Assembly (NCBI GenBank): GCA_022829145.1
Contig: CM040755.1
Coordinates: 20,657,563-20,721,562, forward strand
Source of the DNA: Albula goreensis
Lineage: Eukaryota > Chordata > Actinopteri > Albuliformes > Albulidae
Length of the DNA: 64,000 nt
Direction: 5' to 3'
The translations under genes were made by a program, and so were the position numbers. Below, piece by piece: positions 1-13,100 of this stretch. Position 1 is the first letter of the stretch. Every line of letters begins with the position of its first letter. Below the pieces are notes generated by a model, which worked only from the letters and a program-made list of their open reading frames with translations, was not told where the DNA came from and did not search any database.

Positions 1-1010
1 AAAACAAACAGAAATGTGTACACTACTTAATATCCAGTAAAAGCGCATGTGATTTTTTAAGAATGTTTTTTTAAAAAATGTTGTATAAATGCTTTATAAA
101 TATTCTATATTGGTTATGTGTGTGGCAGTAGCAGACATGAGTCAAATAATATAGCAGAATAGGTGGGATGTGTTGCCCAAATGCTGAGGAGAGGCTGGAG
201 GGCAGGTGAGTCTGAGGCTACAGAAGCTGTCATATGCGTAGGTGCTGTACGTCTGCACTAAGGGCCCGGGGGACGGACTGGCTTCAGACATCACTTCATT
301 TTCATGCGCTTATGTGTGCTGTCTCCTGGAGGATTCTCGGAAGTTTGACGGGTGACTGCTGGGTAATTTTGTTTGCATTCAGTGGTAGAGCTGTGTGGAG
401 GAAGAAAGTCCATTGCTTATTATCACTTTTGTGACAGTACTGCATGATGGGACCATTTACCTCAGTGGCATGTAGGGCCGTGAATCACCATGGTCTCATA
501 TCCGTTCTCTCATGTGAATGAGGTGCCACACTCTTGACTGACAGGTGCCTGGTAAAGCTCTGTCTCTAATATGAACAGGACAAAAAACAGCATTTCATTC
601 ATAGTTTGTTGTTAGTGCAGTATAATGTAAGTAACTCTGTGGAGTTTATCCTTATGGCAGAATGAAGTTAAATTTATATTGTGAAAATGGTTATCGTTCT
701 GTGACTGTCTGGGTCAGTGTCTGTGACTGTGACTGCAGTTTAGGCAGCAGCTCAGATCTGCTGTTCTGAATGGGTTTTTAATAAAAGCGGTATACTTCAT
801 ACCCTGCCTCTTTCCCAAGCAGAGCTCAGTCACGAACTCATTTCACATTCCTGTTGTTGTTCTTTACAATGCATCACATCTCAAGCTACCCCAGGGCCCA
901 GGAGCCTGTCGATGCAAATGACACACAGAACACTTGGAGCCTTTAGTCTTGTGTGCGCTGTGTGGGATGCTGCAGCTGCAGAGACAGACTGTCCTGTGCT
1001 TGTTTTACAG
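1..1010 (+). other. b4galnt4 intron, left edge
   Basis: No exon recognised. It should be the intron upstream of the first visible exon. An ORF from 912 merely runs through the acceptor into the exon. The preceding exon, expected to encode the stem region, was not found. Confidence 0.6.
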
Positions 1011-1106
1011 TACAAAGGCCAGGCAAACCTTCATGTGTTTGAAGACTGGTGCGGCTCCTCTGTAGCTCAGCTCAGAAAGAATATTCACTTCCCTCTGTAC
1101 CCTCAT
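1011..1106 (+). CDS. b4galnt4: b4galnt4 exon, first in window
   Basis: Reads [17 protein letters not shown] and continues to HFPLYPH, a signature of B4GALNT3/4 just before the PA14 module. The acceptor TTTTACAG precedes 1011 and the donor GTAAGT follows 1106. It starts and ends in phase 0 (32 codons). Confidence 0.92.
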
Positions 1107-4100
1107 GTAAGTACTTCCTATACAAAAAGTGAAATCCACATTTTCACTTGTGTAAATTAAAAATGTCATGTTTTTCATTAAAACCAAGGTCAGGATTCCA
1201 TAAATGTTTGTCCTTAACTTTTACTTAAAATTGAATAAAAGTGTTTGATTTGAATAGAAGTGATGTTGGCGGACCAGTAGCAGGCAGTCTTTCTTCTAGT
1301 CCAAGTAAAAATAACCTATGCAAAAGTAAAGCTTTTGGGACTCTGTTCTTTGGTGGACCTTGTCTTTAGGATCACCATTTAAGCCAAGAGCCCAGCACTG
1401 TGATATTATTACATATCCCTTATCACACAGCAACAAAAGGCTCCCAAAATGTATCATCAAATTGGTGCTGGTTCAGGTGATTTCCCTCCCTTAAGGTATT
1501 ATATTTAGGGTATTACAGAAATGTTACATAAATGTAATCCATTCATATTATTACTGGAAAATGACCTAGAATATTGAATATTTAGTGTTTCCTGTGTGAT
1601 TGCTGTATGACATTGGCATTTGTTTTCTACTTACAGAGCAGAATGACAGTGAAAAAACTGGCAGTTGCCCCAAAATGGAAAAACTATGGCCTGAGAATTT
1701 TTGGCTTTATCCACCCATACCGAGATGGTAAGAGAATAATATTCCTTAAAACACCCAAAAATCAATATACGTGATTGAAATCGATTAACTTGTTCATCGT
1801 CAATAAATATGATCATAGGCAATAAACTTAATCACATCCACAATCAGGAAACCAGATATTATCTCCATGCAGTAAGCCCTGCATGTGAGCATCCAATAAC
1901 TCAGACCAATATCAATCGCATTAATTACATCTAAATTATGTAGCCCCGGTCACAGTAACTGAGGAATTAATGAGTTTTTCTCTCTCACTCACTTCCAGGA
2001 GATTTTCAGTTTGCTGTGGCTTCGGATGATAATTCTGAGTTCTGGCTGAGCCCAGATGAGAACCCACTCAACGCCCAGCTGCTGGCATACGTGGGAACTG
2101 TAAGTAGGGGACCCATGGACACTTGTCAGTAAAATGTAATTAGTCATAAGTTTTGAGGTAATGAATCAATGCTTGTGCTCGCCTGTTAGCAGTGCAGTTG
2201 TTGGTGTTGGTGAAAGTGGTCTCTGTAGCACAGTTGTGAGACCAGAACTGACCTACAGAGCGCAGTACATCTCTGTGACCCAGGTTCTGCATCAGTCCAC
2301 AGGCTCTTTTAGGGGATGTAAAGGCACATTTGACTCATTCTGACATTTTTGGCTACAGTGCCCTCAAAAAGTATGGAATTAGTAGAGTGAAAAATCAGTT
2401 TTACAATATGCTTCAGGAATTTGAATTTTAGATAAAGATTTTAGACAAAAGTACAAACAAACAGCTCTCGTTTCATGGTATTTACATACATACATGTTTA
2501 ACCATGTTACCGAAAAGCAGTTTTTGGATCAGGTTCCCGAAGCCTTATACTATGTTTCAGATGTTCTGTAAAACATGGCTTTCTGGAGCAGAGCAGTGTC
2601 ATAAACCTTTAAGTGCTTAATGGAAACCAATTTATTAGAGTGTAGAAGTTGGAGTTCAGAGCATAGTACTATGATCACTGCACAGTTAAGGACAGGGAAT
2701 GTATTAACTGTGATTTGCATATACCAATGGTGGTGAGAGCCGCAGTGGAAGAGGACTAAGTCTGCAGAGAGATGATGGTGTATCTTTATGATAAATAGGT
2801 TTCCTTGAATCACTGCATAGCACAATGCTTGTGTTCGTTTTGTGCCTTTGTGAATATGTTCTATATTGTACTAACTAAGCTAGGGTTGTATCTAATAAAC
2901 ATGTACAAAATAGAGAACAAGAATAGGACTGGTCTATAGAGAGCATAAGAAGTGATACATGCAGACAGCATTGATATACTGCAGTGAGACTACTGTGCAG
3001 TCTACTTGTTATCACATCATGGATAGGATCAACAAGTTTCACCAGTGGGTTTGGGGGACATGTGTAGCCAGCTAATCGCTAATTATTATTTAGCTAATTG
3101 CTAATTATAATGTTCCAAATGAGTGCTGGTACCAGGGTTTGAACAGAGAATAGAGAACCCTCCTGCGAGTGGAAAAGAGCACTGGCTTAAATTCATTTAG
3201 CCTCTGGGCCAAAGGTCTTTGTGTCTGTATTGTGTCACACAAAGTCGTTGTATTGATTTAGTCAGACCTGAAATAGAAAAGTTTGCAGCGTGCGACAGAA
3301 GCACGCATGCATGCATGCACACACCCACACACAATACAGTGTAGTGTGATTTACAGTTAAGCAAAGCACAGTAAAACTACTTATACATGTGTTATAGATA
3401 CATTTATGAATGCCTAATTACAGTTTATGTTTACAATGTATCTGTGAAGTGCTGTATGAGAGCATTAGCTCAGTGTTGGTGATAATTTCTCTCAGTTACA
3501 CCTGACTGTGCCACTGAAAACAGGGTGGTGGTGTTTCTGTCCAGTGCATTGCTTCTAATCTAAGGTGACAGAAAATGTCATATTAAAAAAGGTAGGGGGG
3601 AATCTGGCATTATGGCCTAGTGTTGCATCTTTCAGTCTGACTGGTTCTTGTTGGGAGCCTAAATGACCGTTTTAAGGAAAATCTTCTCCCAGTATGTGTG
3701 GGTGTTCATCTGCAAGGGGCATGGGGGTGGTGGCAGTATCATTAGCAACTTCAGCAGCCAATCAGTAACAGTCTGCTGTCCTGAATAAATGCCTTCAAAA
3801 AGCATCTCAGCCTATCCAATGAATCTATCAGCAGTAAGCAAACAGATTCTTTGTATAAAATAGTTTGCATTAAAACTGATGTATCAAAATATGAATAGGG
3901 AAAAAAATGTAGTGGATGGCAACAGGCTGAGCAGTTTTGAGATAATCCTCCTCAACACCTCTGCAAGTCAATGTAATATCTGTTTGACAGGTCAGCTGGC
4001 CGCTGTGTATTTGTGTGTTTTACACCAATGACTGAATGTATGTATAATGTGACAGTGAATACACCCACCATGAGCTCAGAGTGGTGTAAGTAAGTGATCA

Positions 4101-7100
4101 GAGTGTGAATATATGATTGTATATAATCATAAGTGTAATTGCAGTGTGCTTCAATGGTCAATGTGTTTTTCCTGTCATGAAAGATGCATTTCAGGATATG
4201 GTGCCGGATTGCTTGTGAATCTGTGATCATTTTGACTAACCATGTGTGCAGTGGAGCATGTGCTGTGCTTTCCTGTCTTCTCATAAATGGAAGGTGCCAT
4301 AGCATCTCTGAGTCACTGTGAAAATGTGTGGTGAATGTACCGCAATATCAGGAAAAACCCCTTGTATATTCATATGCACACACATGTAAATTCAGTATTA
4401 CAGCCTAAATGTGTTCAGTATTGCAGTATTCAGTACTACAGCCTGACTGTGGTCAGGAATACAGCATGTTCTGTGTGTTCTAGCTGGGGTCAGAGTGGAC
4501 AGCACCAGGAGAGTTCAGCAAGTTCCGGTCTCAGAACTCCAAGTCTGTTCAGTAAGTACAACATCCTGCCAGGGATTTAAAGAAAACAAATATCCACAGT
4601 AAATAATGGATGAAGGAGTTACACCTGTGTGACAACTTCGTACAGATCATGTTTAATGGCATATCATTAAATATACTGTGAGATAAATATAAAGGATGGT
4701 AAAGAAATGTGTGGAATTGTTGTTTTGACATAACTTCATTGAACTCCAGATTGTGTGTCACTATAGGCTTGGCTCAAGGTGTAGCTTCACTTGATTCAAA
4801 AACATTATCTTGTTTATGACTTTGCCTGAGATTTGCCTGAGATGTATGGAATAGATCTATCACTATTTTTGTAGCCTCTGTAAGTTTACTTGTAAGTGAC
4901 TCTGGATAAGAGTGTCAGCTAACCAATTAAATATAAATCACATATATACCAGTCACACATTGTCTTTGCATGTGGAAGAATGTGAGGGCAAGTGTTCAGT
5001 TAACAGATATGCAGGTGCCTAGAGAGGTCATTTGAGAGTGATGCGACTATTGTGTGCAACAAGCGTATCCCTTATGTTTCCTCGGCAAGGCTGAATACGT
5101 TTTTGCATCTTCTTTTGTAAAATTAAACAAATTGTTACAGGGACAAGTGTTGATGCAACCCAATTCTTGTAGTGTTTTACCAGGCTTAGCTTCAAGTTAC
5201 CACATGATGTCCTTAAAAATCATTTGAAGGAAACCACGCTGCCTGCAGCAGCCAACCTTAAAGGGCCGTTGCTAATGGCCTGCTGTCTGTTTTCAGAAGC
5301 ACAGCACATTCTTTAGGGAGTCAGCATGATTACCTTTATGCTTTGCACCTGTAATCAGCACTCAATCATCCAGACAGAGACACGGGGGGGGGGGGTTTGG
5401 GGGGTGACTTGTGGTGGGGGACGTTTAGGGGACATTGTAGCAACATTCTTCATTTCACATTGTGATCAGGCACCATTCAATCTATCTATGAGAATGAGGT
5501 TCCAGGGAGGTCGATTGGCTGGCTCAGATTTACTAGCGTATTGTGTACAGTGATTCACAAACACTATCAGCAGTGTATGCCTCTCAGAATATTTTATCAC
5601 TGTTAAATGATGAAGGATTTTACCAACAGATACTTGATGCTCCATGTTTGTGTCTTTGCCTGAAATGTTATTCTCACAATAAAACATTACTATCTGCCTG
5701 TAAAGCACTGCAGCACTGCTTTGATCCTGAATATCTCTTTAGGAGCATTTAACTATTGCAGAAGCTTCAACCACTATCAAATAAACTTTATTCAATAGTT
5801 TTAGTCTGGTTCTGGGTCATCTTTGCCCTGTTCAATAGTACTGCTTTACTGTACTATTACTGTACCACTTCAGTAGAAGCTTTATACAGATTTTCATGTC
5901 TCTTGTTGTCACTGAAATGAGAGAAATGATATATCTGGTAGACATATGTCCCAGGGTTCATGTGAATTTAATGTTCCCTTTTTAATGACTTTGGGATTAG
6001 CACCATTTCAAGGTTAGTACAAAGCAAAAATATCTCACGGGACTGAATTAATGAAATGCTCCCCATGGTGCTCCTGCACACCTGCAGCAGTCTCACTGAT
6101 TCTGTGCAATTTTCATCCTCTGCTGTGGGTCTTGGGAGTTTATCAGAGCTTTATAGCTGGAAATGTGAACAGAAGATGTCATTACCCATTGACAAAGACC
6201 CTCAAAATTATAGTCTCCAAAACAACTATGATGAACCATGGGTAAAGAGCAAAAATGTTTAGGGAATACACTTTGGCTGTTGAAGTTTTTGCTCTGTGAG
6301 AATGGAATGTGACCACAAAAGTCGCTTTGTAGTGAATATTTTTGTGCAGCGACTATTCCTAGGTAAATCCTGCCCTCAGTCCTGTCAGTGTGTGGGAACA
6401 GCTTTTTATCCTTGTGCAGAATTTCCCCTTGGCTTGTATGTGCAAAGGCTGGAGATACAGGGAATGCTTAAGCACTTTGCTGCATACTGGTGGGGCAGTA
6501 GCCATTGAACCAGGCTGGGTAATGAGGAAGATGGTCTTTCAGCTGTCCATTGCTCCTGGGTATGCAGTAAAACTTCGTTTAAAAGGGTTTTTTCTTCTTT
6601 TGGAATTCATGAATTCAACATAAGCTGTTAGAGGAAGCTCTCTCTTAAAGACTTCTTAGAGAAGGAGTAAGGCTGGGGGTGGTGCGGGGAGATAAATGGA
6701 GCCATACTCCTAAGATGCGTGCTGACATGGGATAGGGAAGGGTGACACTGCGATAGTTCTGCTCTGGTGTCTACAAATGGATATTAGAACGGCAATGAAA
6801 AAATAGTGGTTCTCTTCATTCATGTCTTGTGTGAAAGATCTGGTGAACCTGAGACAGCTCTGGTCACATTTTGCCTCAGAGTCATTGACCTCCTTAGTGC
6901 AGGGAAATCCTTTATTAGGTTTTTCACTCACTTACATTGCTTTCTCTCCATTCTTTCATCCTCTATTCATCTATTCATTCTTTACCACTCTTTCCTCAGT
7001 CTTTCCTCTGATCCATCCTGTGCTGCCTCTTCCTGTTGCACGGTGGAGTGAATTGTAATTAGGAGCTACAACAGATTGCAGGATATCTTCCTGCTAGTGC

Positions 7101-10100
7101 CTTGACTGAGGCGACATTTGGCTGCTCTTTCTGACAGTTCCCCTGTGAAACACTATTAGCGCACAGAAGCTGGATGTGTAACTGGTTATGTGCTCTATGA
7201 TTTTTCTTGGATGCACTTATTTGTCTTGATATGAATATCTGTATGTGTGCATGTGTGTGTTTGTGTGTGTGTGCATGTATAAGTTCATGTTTGTGTGTGT
7301 GTGTTCATGTGTGAGTGTACATTCTGTTTATTGTTGGAAGTATGTTTGTGCACGGGCTTGTGTCTTGTTTGTCTGCAGTATGTTTCCATGTAAGTGCCTG
7401 CACTAGTGTTTGTGTGATCATGCATGCCTCAACGACTTCACTCTAAATCCCCCTTTGATTAAAAAAAATTCCCTGATGGCTGCGACTCTGAAAATTATGG
7501 CAGGAATAGGATAGCCGATAGCTTCGCTGATAATTTACTTATTAAAAGATAACTCACAGGCTTCTTCTGGCTTGAAATTAAATTCACAGGCATGTAACAG
7601 GACACAGCTGCAGAAACAACAAGCCACAATGCCCCCAAAAAGTTAATCCCATAAACAATGACTCCCTTGTACATAGTTCTGTCCTCACATATTCACAGTT
7701 TTCTGTCATGAGGTAGCTCCAGCTCTGAGGAGCGGAAAAGAGACCACAGCTATGGCTCTTCTCTTCTCTAGTGATTCCACTGCATTTTAAAGTCAGTGAA
7801 ATATTAGGGGCAGGGGCTTGGCATTGTGGCAGCAGTAGCTGTTGTCTGGTCTTTGTGTGGAGCTTATGCAATGGGGCCTTTGATTGCCTTAGTTTGTTCA
7901 CTATAGGACTAACAAACAGCACAGCATATACATACTTTTTGCACAATTCATCGTTCATATTTTCACCATCCCTCAGTACATGCTCTTTCCTGTCTCTCCT
8001 TCACCCTGAGAGTAGAGTGACATGAAGACTGCCCTGTTGGGTCATACTTTGCTGAATATATTGCTCCAGCCTATTCAAGTGCTTTAAATATCCCCCATAC
8101 AAACTTAATCTTGCCCATACAGTCCAACAACCTACTGTTACATTGTCAATTGAATGTGAAGCATAAATAAATGCACACGTCTAAGGCAGATCTCCAGGGA
8201 GTTTGGTAATAGAAATGTCACAATAGTCAGTTTTCACCACCTGACTTACAAACACAAAGCTGTCCTGTTGGGTGTTTTATTGCTGTCGAAACTAAGGACT
8301 CCTACAGCTGCCATTTTTCTTTTGAGGAAGTAATTCTACACACCTGTCTTTTTATTAAATTAAAGTTTTATTTCTGTCTCTTTTTACCTTTCTCTTGTAC
8401 TTTTTCTTTATAGCCTTATATCTTCCAGACGGTACTATTTTGAGGTTCTTCACAAGCAAGATGACAAGGGCTCAGACCATGTTGAGGTTGGGGTAAGTCT
8501 ATAGATCAGGATGAGCTGCACTGGACACCAGCAGCTGCCAGTTATCTGCTCAGCTCTGCAGAAGTCTCTTATCATCAATAGCTTCCCTTGCGGTGAAAAT
8601 GAAGTAATTAATTGGGAAAGCACACCTGTTTGTCCTTGCATGTGTGTGCGGTGAAGGGGAGGGGAAGGGCTGGTTACGATTTTGTGATCTCAAGCATAAC
8701 AATGCCTTCATCATTTTTGGCAAAATTCATGAAATAGGCCAAAGGTTTACCCATAGCTCCATGCTAAAGCTACATATTGGATCTCCTACTTCCTCTCTGC
8801 AGCTTCCTGGGTCTCAGCAGTCTGCTGTCAACTAAGGTGTCATTCATTACACTTACAACTCTGATTGCGGTGCATACTATATTTAGACACAGGAGGTTCT
8901 GTCAGCCCATACTTTAATAATAGAAGCACCTCTTTTCCATGATTCCTGTAAAATATAACTATTGGATATAGACATTGGCTGTCTAACTCTTTACATCCTG
9001 ACATCATTTCATTGTTTCAACACATTTTTCCACTAGAGGAGGAAGAGGCATGTAGAGGAAGAGAGAGGTAATGCAAAGATAAAGAAACATGTGCGGTTTT
9101 ACTGGAACCAGGCTCAATTATACCTTGCCTGCATGTTGTGTGCTGACTGACCGTCCTTCAAAGATACAGGTGATTTAGCTTGAATACATTTAAAAGCAGA
9201 CATTTTCATTTTTACCTGCCAAGAGTGACAATGGTGATTATTAATTATATGGTAGTCATTATCGTATTCATCATTACCATGACTTAATCATGTAGCCTCT
9301 AACATTACCTTCTCTCAGTTATTCACGGTTATATCATAATAGGAACTTGGATAAAAGGCTGTTATAGTTTGAGCTTTGGGAAAATGCTAATGAGCCAAAC
9401 ACGGCTGTTAATCATGAACTGCGCCCTGGATTGCTTACATAGCCCAAGTTTTATTTAACTCATTAATACATTTTAAAACCTCTCAGATGTTGCAGATTTA
9501 CTGTGGCAAGTCCACTAGTCTTTTATCAGACAGCTATAATAAATATGACAAGGTGAAACCCCATTTTATGCAAGAAAGACAGTACATATTAGCTATGTCC
9601 CTCACTTTACTGAGCTTGAAAATCCTGCTGAAGTACCTGATATCAACACCAGAAAAAGGAAGTTCTGTCTGAGCATGCTTGGAGTTTAACAGCATACTTG
9701 TTGCGTGTGTATTCCTTTTACAGCTGATATATCACATCTTGTAGTATGACAAAGTACGAGCAGCAGTAGCTCAAGACCATCTCAAGACCACCTTCTGCTT
9801 CTGGAGTATTCTTTCAAGAAAACCAGTGCAATTACAGTAGCAGGGACATCTTTCACTGGGTTTGATCAGAGAATTTAGTGCAGTGAAATATGTCACAGTA
9901 GATGCAGTGTGGTCTGTTTGTGAGTGTTTCACTGCTGCTCTTACAATAACAAATCAGAGCATACCAGCCAGCCAGCCTCACATTTGCAGCAGAATGAAAA
10001 TCATAAAATGCTTTATCTAATTATCATATTGATATTAATACTTTCAGAATAAAATAAGATGACACTCCCTCATGCCTCCCACCCATCAAACCCCAAACTA

Positions 10101-13100
10101 CATTCATAAATAACATTTAGAAATAATGAGGGGAGAATGCAGGAATGTTTTCCTGTTTTGGTGTATTGTAGTCAGAAAGGATGGAACAGCCGTACCCAAG
10201 AGAAAATGGTAACACCTCCAAAACTCTCTTGTTATTGCAGTGGTTCATCCAGACCTAAGTATAATGAAACACAGTTCCCCGTCACCATTTTGTCCAATGC
10301 TCTGCTGGTTTTGTTATTTTTTTCCTGTAGGTATTGATTTTTTTTCATTTTGATTGAATGTTGGGGGCCAAAGAATTGGCTCTGTTCTACTTCAGATAGC
10401 AGCTCATCACAAACCTTAACCACAGAAGCATAGCAGTGTGAGTGGAACACTTTCAAAAGACACTGCAGCGAGCAAGCTAATTGAAGGAGTCTTTGTAGTT
10501 TTTGAGCTGTCAGAACATCTGCCCACTGTTTCAGCACAAGTGTATACACATCTGAATTACCTGTTCATCTAAAAAGCAAAGGGTGCTTTTGTGTTGCTGT
10601 AAGATTTCATTGTTGTAGTGTAATGGCTGGCTCTTTGAATCAGTCTGAATCTGAAGCATCAACCAATTTTATTCTCAATTAGCTATGACCAGGTCTTTTT
10701 ATGTTTATTAATTCAAATATAAGTGATAATTAACAGCAGTGTTATTGAGGAAATATAATTAAATAATTGCATTAATGTTATAATAATGATAACATATGTA
10801 ACTATCATTATGTTATCATTATTATACATAGTATCACTATGTATAATAATGATAACATTAGTAAAACATAGTATAAATTCACCATGACTCTCAAGTGTGG
10901 TGCATTGTCACATACATTTTAGCCCATCTGGGAACAAAGTAAAAATATTGTATGACATGACTCCAGAGTCTGATAAAAACTGCAGAAACAGAAGTTTTTT
11001 TTTTTTTTATAAGAAAAGTCATGTTAAAATCAGATGAAGTGCATCCATTTATGACCATTCTCACTAACATGCATACTTTTACAACATTTCTTATGAAAAT
11101 ATATTTTAACCATAAAATAGTCTTTCATGGCCTATGATAATTATCAATTGAATCAGGATATTTTCCCTCTCAAATGTCACAGAATTACTGGAAATTGACT
11201 TCCTCTAAGTAAGTGCATTTCACTATAAATAAATATCAAAATGTACAATTAAGTATGGAAGTGCATGTGCTTAAAACTAAAAGGGGCGGGCTTGAGTTCT
11301 GCTGAGGAGTGACCAAACTCAAGCACCGGTTCCAGCTTTCAGTGAAGGAACTACCTGTCTTCATTCATTACAGTAAGGGTAACAAGAAGTGAAGCAGTAA
11401 TTGTAGAATCTCTTTAGAGGAATTGTAGGCTGTCCTGTCCATAGCTATGCCACAATGAACATTTCACACATCACTGAAGTCCCTGTGTCTGTCACTGACT
11501 TCCCCATCTGGAAAATAACCCTCTGAATGGTGTCTCAGAGAAATGGTTCAGCAGACTGCAGGGCAAAGCCTAGCTCTGGTGTGCATGGCTGACCTTGCTG
11601 AGATGAAACACTTTGGTAAGGTGGAATAACGTCCCTGGTAAATGTCACCTCAGCTCAGTTGCTGTCAAGCATTGATAGGAGTAACTGAGGCTGAACGTAA
11701 ACAGCGGCTGCATATTGATCTGTACTGAAATAAAAGCATCCCACTCTTTAGTAAAAACATCCCCTCTAGGTACAATCACTTCGTTATTCTGTAAAATATG
11801 CCCTCTCTGTACAATACCTTACCCTTTAGTAAAATACCCCCTATTCATTAACAAAACACCTTTAAAGCACAGACTCAAAAAAAACACCTTCTTCAGTGTT
11901 TTTTTTTCTCCTCTACAGTGGCGCCCATTTTTGCCTGGTCTGAAGTATGAGGTCATCGAATCTGTATACATCTCCCTGTACACAGGTTAGTTTGACATTT
12001 ATTTTTACAGATATGGGTTATTGTTTTGGATTGAGTAAGTCAGATACATTTTAAAGTAATTTATCCTCTAAATTAATCCTGTGCTATTTACCACTCATTA
12101 ATTAGTTGCACATTTCAGGTACCCAGACTGGACACTGCTTGTTTATTTTTCTAAATAAAATAGTTACAGAAAGGTTGAATCTTTACGTATTATGTACTGT
12201 TCATTTACATTAATATTTCAGATATCCATAAACAAAGCATTGAATTGTCATAAAAATATAGAGTATGGTAATAAATAAATCTGAATGCTGCTGCTTGTCA
12301 GTTGCTGCTGCTCATTACACTTTGGTGTGGAGTTCTTTGTCAGTCTCTGCTCATTCCATTGGTTCAGCTAAATATTGTTTGGGCTATAATTGTTTGGGCT
12401 ATAATTTACAAAGTCGTTACTCAAAGTAAGATTTCTCCTACAGTCAGATCTTTTGCTGTCATTATTGGACAGAGAGGGAATTTTCCACCTTCTCCTCTGT
12501 CAAGTGGTATCCTGCAAGTAAGCTTGGACTAAATGCTTAACTAGCAAGCTAAGCTGTGCTTGAGATCAGGTGCACTTTGCCAGGCGAAAGGGCTGATCTG
12601 CCCAGGAGGAGGATGCCAGGGGAAGGGAAAACTGAATGAGCTCTCCAGTATTAGCCTTCCAGAGCACCTACTCCTTTGGTAATGTGCTCATGTTCCTTCT
12701 CATTCCGTCTCCCCGTCAATTCACAGGAGAAAAAGATTTTGGAGTTTGCTTAATTATAAAGGATGTCTCCTATCTGGCCCTCCCTGTGAAGCTTTATAAA
12801 TCATACTTCCACGCTCTGGCTACCAATCAATACAGCTAATTACAGCCTCTTTCTCATCCATGGCGAGCCAGCCAGGATACCTCTGAGGGCCTTCATTTGG
12901 CGGGAAGATAAGGTGTAATGAAGCGGAGACTGCCCTCCCCCATGTTCCCCTAAGCCTCCCTGCCTCCCACCGTGCTATGCTGCATTTGGGCTGCACTGTT
13001 GGGATCCCACTGCGTGCTCACACTCTGTGCATGGAGACTTGGAGCAGCAGGATCTCTCAGTGGAACATCGCATAAGATATATTTATAGTCTGTCTCTCCA

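Larger units (their letters stand above)
4552..8413 (+). other. b4galnt4 intron
   Basis: A 3.9-kb intron. It holds a SINE-like tail (4885-4940), a G-tract cluster (5384-5431) and a GT-rich microsatellite (7243-7320). Otherwise nothing is recognised on either strand. Confidence 0.6.
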
